NCBI GenBank assembly: GCA_030830385.1
Contig: JAURNA010000065.1
Span: forward strand, 1-11,459
Reading direction: 5' to 3'
Length of the DNA: 11,459 nucleotides
DNA from: Crocinitomicaceae bacterium
Lineage (GTDB): Bacteria; Bacteroidota; Bacteroidia; Flavobacteriales_D; Crocinitomicaceae
Shown here: positions 1-6,835 of the stretch, in pieces
Layout: each line of letters begins with the position of its first letter
How positions within the stretch are numbered: the first letter of the stretch is position 1
Notes under the pieces: generated by a model
The model's database searches: none
The model's input: only the letters and a program-made list of their open reading frames with translations
What the model was told of the DNA's origin: nothing
Made by a program: the position numbers and the translations under genes

Positions 1-738
1 ATTTGGTTTGGAACGCATTTCCAACAGGTAGTGATCGTTCGTTTTTTCTTTTTTCCAGACGATCCAGGACTTCGTGATCAGTTCTTTCAGAATAAACGTA
101 AAGTAAATCCGAACGCATTCGCGATAATCACCACGCTTAATTGCCTCTTCGAGCCGCAGTTCCAATTCCGTTTTGGTGACGATCCCGGGATTCCAGTGGT
201 CTTCTACATCCACCATTACTTTCTTGTTGCTCTGACTGCTGTTTTTGACAATCAGATAGATGATCAGCATGGCGAGTACACTCAAGATGATGAAGAGCAA
301 AATCTTCCAGAATGAAAGTGGAACACGTGGCGCATTTACGTCCAGATCAAGATCAGGAGTATCCACGTCCGGTGGATTCACATCAATGGGGTCAGGTGGT
401 TGAATTTCAGGATCGAATCGAAGGTTTCCACTTCCTCCTCCCAATCCGCCATTGCGACTACGATCTCTTTGAATTTGCTGTGGTGAATAAGGAATTCCGC
501 TGCTGCCGGATCCGTAAGAACCGCTTCCGTAGCCGCCACCGTGGTAATCGTCCTCGTCGTACTCCAGCATATCCGCCGGTGAAGAGCCGTACCAATCTGT
601 CGGACCTTTGTAACCCTGTGATTTCTGATAGTGCAAATCGTCTTTCTCTTCGGTCCACTTTCTCACCTTCGAACTGTCTTGTGAAACAGCCACAAACGGC
701 AGGCAAAAAAGAGCGATATGAACAATCTGCCTAATCAA
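1..738 (-). CDS. DUF4129 domain-containing membrane protein (partial, C-terminus beyond window)
   Basis: A 246-residue open frame on the minus strand has no stop before the window edge, so the C-terminus is missing. I chose a TTG start because no ATG lies upstream in frame before a stop and because the TTG gives a good signal peptide (hydrophobic core IVHIALFCLPFVAV, then SQD). After that come a Tyr/Asp/Gly/Ser-rich stretch (about 50-105), a Pro/Asp-rich stretch (about 108-138), one membrane helix (about 143-164) and the start of a soluble helical domain (from about 190: LELRLEEAIKRGDYRECVR) that looks like DUF4129. The topology suggests a periplasmic linker region and a cytoplasmic DUF4129 domain. 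The start overlaps the end of the SpoIIM-type gene by 8 nt, so the two are probably translationally coupled. In Bacteroidota this pair is usually followed by DUF4350, MoxR ATPase and DUF58 genes, which would lie off the left edge. The molecular function of DUF4129 is unknown. Confidence 0.8.
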   Translation of the reverse strand, partial: MIRQIVHIALFCLPFVAVSQDSSKVRKWTEEKDDLHYQKSQGYKGPTDWYGSSPADMLEYDEDDYHGGGYGSGSYGSGSSGIPYSPQQIQRDRSRNGGLGGGSGNLRFDPEIQPPDPIDVNPPDVDTPDLDLDVNAPRVPLSFWKILLFIILSVLAMLIIYLIVKNSSQSNKKVMVDVEDHWNPGIVTKTELELRLEEAIKRGDYRECVRIYFTFILKELITKSWIVWKKEKTNDHYLLEMRSKPN

Positions 739-2665
739 AATCCACTTCTGTTTCGTGCGTTCGACTTCGTTTGCCGAATTTCTCAAATGCCCTGCGTAGT
801 CCTTTCGCTTCGGTTCTTTCGAGTTCGGAATAATATCCGAATGCCATGGAAATCACGAGCATGGGCAACAAGAACAGAATCAAGAGTGCGTACACCACCT
901 GGCGAAATCCATTCGCAATCGCGATGTATTCGTATCCGTCATAGAAAATCTGACCAATGCGTTTGATAAATTCGGTGATGAGATCGAGGAAGTCCGGTAC
1001 GATTGGTCTATTGTTGAATCCTTCGTGTATACTCAATACGAAGGCAACAGGCTGCAGTGCAATGACTGTTAGCCCGAGGAAGATCAACAACAGTAGTAAT
1101 GCTTTTCCGTACTGTTGACTGCTGTATTGAAACCCGCGTTTGAGTCGCCTACCGAATTTTTCCTCGTCCAATCCTGCGGACGCCCCATTCAGATAAAACA
1201 GAGGAATCAATGTAATGGCCATGAGTATGAGGTACCATGGCAACAGCAGCACGGTTGCCATCAAGAGAAGATTCGCAAACCAAATGGAGAGTCCTCTTCT
1301 TGCCAGGTAGCTAAAAAACGAGCCCCATGAAAAGGGTTCCTCTCTGGTTTTCACGCTCCAGAGCACACCTGCGAAAATGATGGTAAAGATGATTGTCCAA
1401 CCTGCTAAAACAATGACGTCCTGCAGGTTGTAGAAGCCATACCCCATCATCAGTTCCAATTGAGAGGCCCAATCGTACCAGTATTCGCGCTGCATGAGTC
1501 CAAAATGATTGTACAGTTGAAAGCCAATCACCGTCAATATCAACGGAAATACAATCAGCAAATTGATGCGTGTAAACCGCCCGAATGTAACTCGATACAT
1601 TTTAAACGAATCGGAAAGCTGCTCTCCCACACCCCGAATCTTGTTGAGGTCAAACATGCGCGTTGGCGTGAAGTTTCCGGGCTGTTCCTCGTCCAACAAA
1701 TGTGGATTCTTCCGCGCTACATAAATCGGGTATAGCACGTAGAAAAAGGTGATGATTCCGAAGGAAAGCAGGATGAGTGTCCACTTTGACCAATCGGGCA
1801 AATCCTGATAATTTGCCGTTACGAAACTCTCCAGGAATGCTGCAGCGATGACAAACGGGACAAGACTCATCATGATTTTCAGGCCTCGTTTTGTCGAAAG
1901 TTGTAGCGATTGGGTGCGCGTATAACTTTTGGGGAACAGTAATCCGTTTCCGGCTGTCAACCCTGCTCCTGCTGCAATTACAATGGCTGAAATTTCGAAC
2001 GCCCCGTGAATCCAGATTCCCAGAAAGCTTGTGACGAGAAGTCCTTTTGTGTAAAAGAAATACTGGAACGCACCGACCATTACGCTGTTTTGGAACAATA
2101 GAATATGGGTTCCGAGCGTCAGGAAGAATCCGGCGAAGAACGTTAGAAATGCAACTTTGAGGTTATTGGTTGCAATGCGTATGAACATGGCCAATTCACC
2201 CTGAAAATTGGGTTCGGCATAAACGCCAAGTGGATTTCCTGCTTCAATGTTATCGAGGGTCATCCGCGTGTAGCCTCCCATCGTAACGTTATCAAGGAAG
2301 TAAGGATCTTGTTGAACGGTGAGTGCACCAATTACGAAGTAAATCAGAAAGAGAACCAGTGCAAACAGGAGGTTTTTTCGCGAGCGATAAATCTCGAGCG
2401 GAAGTGATGTTTTCCAGACGGTGATAAATTTCCTGAGGGGTTCCCCTTTTTGCTTGTGCACACCGGTGTAGACTTTTTGAGCGAGTTGGTTGAGGTAGAC
2501 CCGAACCGTTCGTCTTTCGTAGAATGTCTGCGCGTAACTGAGGTCATCGGTAATGTCCATGTACAAGTCGCTCAGTTCTTCCGGATCGTTGGATTTTGAT
2601 TCATAGAGTTGTTCGAAGCGATTCCATTTCTTCTTGTTCTGTTCTATGAATGAGGTTTCTTTCAA
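731..2665 (-). CDS. Stage II sporulation protein M (SpoIIM/DUF95)-family membrane protein with an extra C-terminal membrane half
   Basis: This is a 644-residue polytopic inner-membrane protein. Residues 1-320 look like the SpoIIM family: a charged N-terminal helix region (KETSFIEQNKKKW), a membrane helix at about 98-116, then the typical core with HGAFEISAIVIAAGAGLTAG at 220-239 and further helices to about 316. Residues 320-644 form a second part with several more hydrophobic segments (about 366-384, 416-436, 463-492, 520-545, 588-608) and charged loops. I do not recognise a named family there. SpoIIM-only homologues are usually about 320 residues, so this looks like a fusion or extension. 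The start is TTG: an in-frame TAA lies directly upstream and the N-terminus beginning there matches the family. Despite the family name, nothing here suggests sporulation. In Bacteroidota the gene sits with DUF4129, MoxR and DUF58 genes of uncertain envelope function, and the DUF4129 gene overlaps its end here. Confidence 0.85.
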   Translation of the reverse strand: MKETSFIEQNKKKWNRFEQLYESKSNDPEELSDLYMDITDDLSYAQTFYERRTVRVYLNQLAQKVYTGVHKQKGEPLRKFITVWKTSLPLEIYRSRKNLLFALVLFLIYFVIGALTVQQDPYFLDNVTMGGYTRMTLDNIEAGNPLGVYAEPNFQGELAMFIRIATNNLKVAFLTFFAGFFLTLGTHILLFQNSVMVGAFQYFFYTKGLLVTSFLGIWIHGAFEISAIVIAAGAGLTAGNGLLFPKSYTRTQSLQLSTKRGLKIMMSLVPFVIAAAFLESFVTANYQDLPDWSKWTLILLSFGIITFFYVLYPIYVARKNPHLLDEEQPGNFTPTRMFDLNKIRGVGEQLSDSFKMYRVTFGRFTRINLLIVFPLILTVIGFQLYNHFGLMQREYWYDWASQLELMMGYGFYNLQDVIVLAGWTIIFTIIFAGVLWSVKTREEPFSWGSFFSYLARRGLSIWFANLLLMATVLLLPWYLILMAITLIPLFYLNGASAGLDEEKFGRRLKRGFQYSSQQYGKALLLLLIFLGLTVIALQPVAFVLSIHEGFNNRPIVPDFLDLITEFIKRIGQIFYDGYEYIAIANGFRQVVYALLILFLLPMLVISMAFGYYSELERTEAKGLRRAFEKFGKRSRTHETEVDFD

Positions 2666-2692
2666 TTAGCAGGCCTTGAATTCTCAAGAGAG

Positions 2693-2700
2693 TAAATATA
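2693..2700 (-). promoter_or_regulatory. Possible -7 element for the SpoIIM-type gene
   Basis: On the minus strand the bases read TATATTTA, one mismatch from the Bacteroidota primary-sigma -7 consensus TAnnTTTG, ending 27 nt before the TTG start. I see no convincing -33 TTTG at the expected distance, so this could be a chance match in AT-rich sequence. Confidence 0.2.
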
Positions 2701-2734
2701 CGTGTTTATCGCTTGCTTACTCAGCTGCCGTGTT

Positions 2735-2773
2735 AAAAAAGCGATCTATCGAACCGTCTTGCACTACAAACGG
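2735..2773 (-). terminator. Weak candidate terminator after the sigma/anti-sigma pair
   Basis: On the minus strand CCGTTT (2773-2768) can pair with AGACGG (2759-2754), giving a 6-bp stem with one G-T wobble and an 8-nt loop. A run of six T follows at 2740-2735, but about 13 nt separate stem and run, so it is a poor intrinsic terminator. It lies between the putative anti-sigma gene and the SpoIIM-type gene, where a transcript end would make sense. Confidence 0.2.
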
Positions 2774-2795
2774 CACTTATTGTTTGAAAACTTAA

Positions 2796-3797
2796 CTATT
2801 TCGATCGTTTTTTGGTCCGCTTACGCATGAATTCGAACTTTCCGATTTTGATGTAAAATCCGCCTTCTTTTTCTTCGGTAGCACGTGCTGTCCGTACATC
2901 AATATTTGTATTAAATCGTTCGTTTATTCGTCGCGTAATCGGCTCAATGGGGTTGGTCATTCCGCCGTATCCCAGCATTGCAACATCATTTTGCGGATTG
3001 CTTATTGGTGTTTCCGGGAGAATTTGACCCGACAGGGGTTGGATGTCGTTGTTGATGGCGACATGGATCGGGCCTGCTTTCTTTCTGCGCATTGATGGAA
3101 TGGAATGACGTTCTTTTTGGGTACCATCCTGCGGTGAATTCGCAGCGGCCTGTTGATCGTAATCTTCTTGCGTTAATTCAGACGCCTGAATCACGGGTGC
3201 ATTGTCGTATTCAATCACGGGCATTTGTTTATTGTACTTCTGCTCAAATGGAACGTTGATTTCTTTCTCTGTATCATTTTCAGAGAACGGTTGCATTAGT
3301 TGATCCACCGTTGCGATTTGCAACAAGAAATACACTCCTGCCTCACACGCCGCCGCCGCGGCTGTCCAATACGACCAAAGTACACGCGTTTTGCGCTTCA
3401 GGTCTTCCTTTCCGAAGTATACTTCGTTGTGGTGCTTCAGAAAAACCGCATTGTACAAATTTTGTTCCCGCTTGTACTTCGGGTGTTTTTTTATGAATGC
3501 ATTCAACTCAAGCTGTTTCTCGTTACTCAACAGTCCTTCAGCGCTGGAAATGAGGAAAAACTCTATTGATTCGTGAGTGATTGTGTCGCTGGCATCTACT
3601 TGTTTCAGGTCTTTTTTGTCGTTCTCTGTCAGAACGGTAACCTCGGATACCTCCAGTGCTGGAAGCTCGTCATCTACGTTTAAATCCGGGTGTTTCTCCA
3701 GAAAAGCCAGCAACAACGCCGCGTCTTCCTCATTGAGGTTTCCCTCAAGGTAATCAAGGTAAAAGGCTTCGTAGTTAAATATGCTAATCTTTTCCAT
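2796..3797 (-). CDS. Putative membrane anti-sigma factor or regulator paired with ECF sigma factor
   Basis: This 333-residue protein starts with ATG 2 nt after the stop of the ECF sigma gene, so the two are almost certainly co-transcribed. The N-terminal cytoplasmic part (about 1-135) holds two similar segments of about 30 residues: 9-39 (with EGNLNEEDAALLLAFLEKHP) and 78-108 (with EGLLSNEKQLELNAFIKKHP). This type of segment is common at the start of Bacteroidota proteins encoded behind ECF sigma factors. One membrane helix follows at about 139-163. The C-terminal half (about 165-333) is polar, rich in Gln, Pro and Asn, and ends with a very basic tail (FEFMRKRTKKRSK). I see no Zn-binding HxxxCxxC of the classic ZAS anti-sigma domain. 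The anti-sigma role is inferred from position and topology only; it could be another kind of accessory or envelope-stress protein. Confidence 0.6.
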   Translation of the reverse strand: MEKISIFNYEAFYLDYLEGNLNEEDAALLLAFLEKHPDLNVDDELPALEVSEVTVLTENDKKDLKQVDASDTITHESIEFFLISSAEGLLSNEKQLELNAFIKKHPKYKREQNLYNAVFLKHHNEVYFGKEDLKRKTRVLWSYWTAAAAACEAGVYFLLQIATVDQLMQPFSENDTEKEINVPFEQKYNKQMPVIEYDNAPVIQASELTQEDYDQQAAANSPQDGTQKERHSIPSMRRKKAGPIHVAINNDIQPLSGQILPETPISNPQNDVAMLGYGGMTNPIEPITRRINERFNTNIDVRTARATEEKEGGFYIKIGKFEFMRKRTKKRSK

Positions 3798-3799
3798 TT

Positions 3800-4279
3800 C
3801 TATATTACTAAATCCAGTCGTTTGACATAGTTCTGAAGTGTTTTTCTCGCCCGAAATATATACACTTTCACCTGTGACTCGTTCAATCCGGTTATCTCCG
3901 CTATCTCCGAATAGTTGTATCCTTCGTAATCGCGTAGCAGCACTACTGTTTTCTGAATCTCAGGCAATCTGCTCAATGCGTTGTGCAATATTTCCTGAAG
4001 GTCGGGTTGAGAGGAATCGGTTACGGGCTCGTTCGCCTGATCCATTTCACCGCTTCTCTTCTCTTTTTTCACCCAGTCTACAATTGCGTGGTACGCTGTG
4101 GTAAACAAATAGGATTTTACCTTCTCGTAGTTTACCTCATCCTTGCGGATCCAAACCTTTGTAAATACTTCCTGCACAATGTCGCGCGCCGACATCTCAT
4201 TTCCGAGTTGCTTCCGTGCAAATCGGAATAAATTGTCTGCGTATTCATCAATTGCCAGATTGTATTCCTTCGTTGTCAT
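3800..4279 (-). CDS. RNA polymerase sigma factor, sigma-70 family, ECF type
   Basis: This 159-residue protein has the usual ECF length and two-domain layout. Region 2 spans about 8-75, with the core-binding and -10 recognition motif around DIVQEVFTKVW (33-43) and a following helix (VKSYLFTTAYHAIVDWVKKE). Region 4 spans about 95-150, with the LPEIQKTVVLLRDYEGYNYSEIA segment (105-127) and the -35 recognition helix-turn-helix SEIAEITGLNESQVKVYIFRARK (start 124). It directs core RNA polymerase to a set of alternative promoters, whose targets cannot be told from here. The ATG start sits at the edge of a 146-nt spacer shared with the divergent lemA gene. The putative anti-sigma gene follows directly, so activity is probably controlled by that membrane protein. 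I cannot assign an ECF subgroup. Confidence 0.92.
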   Translation of the reverse strand: MTTKEYNLAIDEYADNLFRFARKQLGNEMSARDIVQEVFTKVWIRKDEVNYEKVKSYLFTTAYHAIVDWVKKEKRSGEMDQANEPVTDSSQPDLQEILHNALSRLPEIQKTVVLLRDYEGYNYSEIAEITGLNESQVKVYIFRARKTLQNYVKRLDLVI

Positions 4280-4394
4280 CGTCCTGGTTTCATCCGTAAG
4301 ACTTTTAAGTTATCGAAAAGTTACAGCGAATGTCATTTTTTTTCATTTTCCGCTTATTTCTGCTGTTGAGCGGCAAACAATACAGTTAATTTCA

Positions 4395-4402
4395 TATTTT
4401 TA
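4395..4402 (+). promoter_or_regulatory. Possible -7 element for lemA
   Basis: TATTTTTA has one mismatch to the Bacteroidota -7 consensus TAnnTTTG and ends 23 nt before the lemA ATG. The only upstream TTG (4366-4368) is too far away for a good -33 element. The surrounding spacer is very AT-rich, so the match may be by chance. Confidence 0.22.
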
Positions 4403-4425
4403 GGGTTATCATTTAATAAATTATT

Positions 4426-4989
4426 ATGATCCCAGCACTGATCGGAGGCGGAGTTTTACTTATTATCGTCATTTGGTACATATCGGCCAATAACAAGTTG
4501 GTTGCGTTGAAAAATAATCGCGAGAATGCATTTGCTGACATTGATGTTCAATTGAAGCAACGTCATGATTTGATTCCGCAATTGCTTGGTGCGGTGAAAG
4601 GATACATGGATCATGAAAAAGAAGTGTTGACTCGTTTAACGGAAGCGCGTTCCCGGGCAATGGGCGCACATACAGTAAATGATAAAATTGCAGCTGAGGC
4701 TCAATTGGGAGCTGCGATGACGGCGTTTCAACTTCAAGTGGAGGCGTATCCGGATTTGAAGGCAAATACGAACTTCATGCAGTTGCAGAATGAAATCTCT
4801 GACATTGAGAACAAACTGGCTGCGGTGCGTCGTTATTTCAACTCTGCGACGAAGGAGTACAATACTGCGGTTGAGTCTATTCCGACGAACATCGTTGCCA
4901 ACATCAAGAAGTATACAACACAGCCCATGTTTGACCTTGGTATTGCTAAGCGCGAGAATCTGGACAAGGCTCCTGAAGTGAAATTTTAG
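4426..4989 (+). CDS. lemA: LemA family protein
   Basis: This 187-residue protein matches the LemA family in length and layout. It has a short N-terminal outside tail and one membrane helix (about 4-20), followed by a long helical domain. Family-typical segments are LVALKNNRENAFADIDVQLK (25-44) with RHDLIPQLLGAVKGY (46-60), and YPDLKANTNFMQLQNEISDI (108-127) with ENKLAAVRRYFNSATKEYN (128-146). The ATG is preceded by an AT-rich palindromic stretch and no clear Shine-Dalgarno, as is usual in Bacteroidota. The gene is followed after 7 nt by an M48 metalloprotease, a pairing found in many bacteria. The biochemical function of LemA is not established; a role at the cytoplasmic membrane together with the protease is an inference from gene neighbourhood. 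Confidence 0.94.
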   Translation: MIPALIGGGVLLIIVIWYISANNKLVALKNNRENAFADIDVQLKQRHDLIPQLLGAVKGYMDHEKEVLTRLTEARSRAMGAHTVNDKIAAEAQLGAAMTAFQLQVEAYPDLKANTNFMQLQNEISDIENKLAAVRRYFNSATKEYNTAVESIPTNIVANIKKYTTQPMFDLGIAKRENLDKAPEVKF

Positions 4990-4996
4990 TTTCTGA

Positions 4997-5920
4997 ATGA
5001 AGTACGTAGGGCTTCAGTCCCAGATTAACAGCAATAACCGGAAATCCATTCTCTTATTGGCAGGGTTTCCGGCGGTTATCCTCGGTGGGGTCTATCTGTT
5101 TTACTATTTCTTATTTGACGGTGAAATGGAACACGTGAATTACGAGTTTCTCATTGCCCTTCCGTTTGTTATCGGCGCCGTGGGTATTTGGTTTTTGATC
5201 GCGTTTGCTTCTCATAGTGCACTCATTAAATTCGCAACGAAATCACATACACTCGATCGAAAAGACAACATGCGGGTATACAACCTCACGGAAAACCTAT
5301 GTATGTCTATGGGTATGAAAATGCCCCAATTGCAGGTGATTGAATCGGATGCGTTGAATGCTTTTGCCTCCGGGATTAACGAGAATACATATACCATTAC
5401 GCTCACAACCGGGATTATTGACACGCTCGACGATCGCGAACTGGAGGGTGTTATCGCGCATGAGCTCATGCACATTCGCAACCGCGATGTTCGTTTGTTG
5501 ATCATTTCGATCATTTTCGTGGGAATCATGGGATTTGTCGTGCAGGTGATCTTTCGTTCCATGATATTCGGATCGGGACGGCGCAGCAGAAAGGACAACA
5601 AAGTTGACGAACGTGTTATGCTTATTGCTTTGGCCATTGCTGTCCTTGCCTATCTATTGACCATATTGTTCAAATTTGCGCTTTCACGAAAACGAGAGTA
5701 CCTCGCAGATGCGGGAGCTGCGGAGATGACCAAAAATCCGCTGGGATTAGCATCGGCACTGCGCAAGATCTCCGGGAATCACGACCTGGAAGTACGAAGT
5801 TCAGATGTTCAACAAATGTTCATCGAAAACGGCCCCAAAAAGAATGCAGTCGGATTATCCGGGTTATTTTCGACCCACCCACCCATCGGAAAGCGCATTG
5901 AGTTTCTGGAGCAAATGTAA
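4997..5920 (+). CDS. htpX: M48 family zinc metalloprotease, HtpX-like
   Basis: This 307-residue integral membrane protease has four hydrophobic segments (about 17-39, 52-74, 165-190, 206-230). The zinc site is complete: HELMH at 155-159 gives two His ligands and the catalytic Glu156, and the third ligand is Glu234 in the segment REYLADAGAA. The C-terminus carries the family-typical FSTHPPIGKRIEFL (291-304). HtpX-type proteases cut misfolded or damaged membrane proteins on the cytoplasmic side and help in membrane quality control. The gene starts 7 nt behind lemA and is surely in the same transcript. It is the HtpX-like partner usually seen with LemA rather than necessarily the direct orthologue of E. 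coli HtpX, so the gene symbol is tentative. Confidence 0.92.
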   Translation: MKYVGLQSQINSNNRKSILLLAGFPAVILGGVYLFYYFLFDGEMEHVNYEFLIALPFVIGAVGIWFLIAFASHSALIKFATKSHTLDRKDNMRVYNLTENLCMSMGMKMPQLQVIESDALNAFASGINENTYTITLTTGIIDTLDDRELEGVIAHELMHIRNRDVRLLIISIIFVGIMGFVVQVIFRSMIFGSGRRSRKDNKVDERVMLIALAIAVLAYLLTILFKFALSRKREYLADAGAAEMTKNPLGLASALRKISGNHDLEVRSSDVQQMFIENGPKKNAVGLSGLFSTHPPIGKRIEFLEQM

Positions 5921-6128
5921 GTGTGAACTTCGTTGATCGTATATTTCTGTACTCACAGGAAACAGCGGGTACATTCGCAGCCTTCGTCGGATGATTCACC
6001 CTCGATGGTCCCAAAACCTACTCATTCCAACGAAAGTTGAACCCACATCCGGACACTTGCATCCGTGCAAAAAGAGCTTGTATGGAGACCGATTTTCTCA
6101 ACGCAAATTCAAGTGACGGGTAATTCTT

Positions 6129-6136
6129 ATTTTCGT
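6129..6136 (+). promoter_or_regulatory. Possible -7 element for the haem-binding gene
   Basis: TATTTTCG is one mismatch from TAnnTTTG and ends 16 nt before the ATG. I see no TTTG/TTG at the expected -33 distance. The 232-nt gap after the protease gene makes a separate promoter here likely, but this exact site is a weak call. Confidence 0.2.
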
Positions 6137-6152
6137 TGTACAAAACTTTGAA

Positions 6153-6611
6153 ATGCGAAGAAAGAAAATCCTCAGACGCGTGATGCTCGTATTGCTTGTG
6201 GCATTCATCATCTTGCAATTTTTCGGAATTGATACGACCAACCCAACGGTGATTGCAAGCGAAGACTTCATTCACATCACTCAACCGGATGATGACATCA
6301 AGAACATGCTAAAACGCGCCTGCTACGATTGCCATTCAAATCAAACTGTTTATCCGTGGTATGCGCATATCACTCCCGTTTCCTGGTGGATTGGACATCA
6401 CATTGAAGAGGGACGGGAGCACCTGAATTTTTCCAAATGGGGAACATTTTCTAAGGAGAAGAAAAACCACAAGCTGCACGAATGTGAAGAGGAGGTAGAA
6501 GAAGGGAACATGCCGCTCGACTCCTACACATGGACACATGGTGGCGCCGACTTAAGCAAAGCGCAGAAGAAAAAACTGGCAGAATGGTTTGAAGGTCAAA
6601 TGAATGGATGA
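6153..6611 (+). CDS. Haem-binding domain-containing membrane protein (single CxxCH)
   Basis: This 152-residue protein has a basic N-terminus (MRRKKILRR), a membrane anchor or signal helix (about 10-25) and an exported domain. The haem motif CYDCH lies at 57-61 and is followed by family-typical residues: YPWYAHITPVSWWIGHHIEEG (68-88) and LNFSKW (91-96). This matches the small haem_bd family (PF14376-like) that is frequent in Bacteroidota. The two Cys would bind c-type haem covalently and His61 would be an axial ligand. An electron-transfer or haem-linked role outside the cytoplasmic membrane is inferred. It stands alone, 232 nt behind the protease gene and convergent with pgk. The SCO-family gene at the right edge is also linked to cytochrome biology, but it is nearly 5 kb away and not part of one operon. 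Confidence 0.88.
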   Translation: MRRKKILRRVMLVLLVAFIILQFFGIDTTNPTVIASEDFIHITQPDDDIKNMLKRACYDCHSNQTVYPWYAHITPVSWWIGHHIEEGREHLNFSKWGTFSKEKKNHKLHECEEEVEEGNMPLDSYTWTHGGADLSKAQKKKLAEWFEGQMNG

Positions 6612-6835
6612 AACCTTCTTGTGGAATCACCCGGGATCGACTCTGCGTGCATCGTGGCTTTATTCATGGCTCAGGTGACTTCCCCTTGTCAGAAACAACA
6701 TGTAATGGCGTCTTCACCTCGCTGTGTTGAGGTAAACTGAAACGATAACACGAAGGTGGGAGGTGCGGCATTTTTCAAAACTGCTTTTGCAACGAGATAC
6801 CAAGCCTCTCCAAATTCCACAGTTCCGTACGCGAT

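Noticed and set aside
312..734. Plus-strand open frame (140 codons) over the DUF4129 gene
   Set aside because: The minus-strand frame is open to the window edge and gives a signal peptide, membrane helix and DUF4129-like domain. The plus frame gives no such features.
2708..2745. Inverted repeat ATCGCTT / AAGCGAT with a 24-nt loop before the SpoIIM-type gene
   Set aside because: Only 7 bp with a long loop, easily expected by chance, and no T run at the right place.
4414..4426. AT-only palindrome TAATAAATTATTA directly before the lemA start
   Set aside because: Such AT-rich leaders are ordinary before start codons in Bacteroidota. There is no second copy to suggest an operator.
6608..6730. 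A 40-codon plus-strand open frame whose ATG overlaps the stop of the haem-binding gene
   Set aside because: The product is rich in Cys, Arg and Ser with no recognisable domain or membrane segment. It is short, and the ATGA overlap alone is not enough.
6612..6835. Convergent spacer between the haem-binding gene and pgk, with ACCTC (6716-6720) pairing to GAGGT (6729-6733)
   Set aside because: The stem has only 5 bp and no T run follows on either strand. I see no convincing terminator or RNA gene in these 224 nt.
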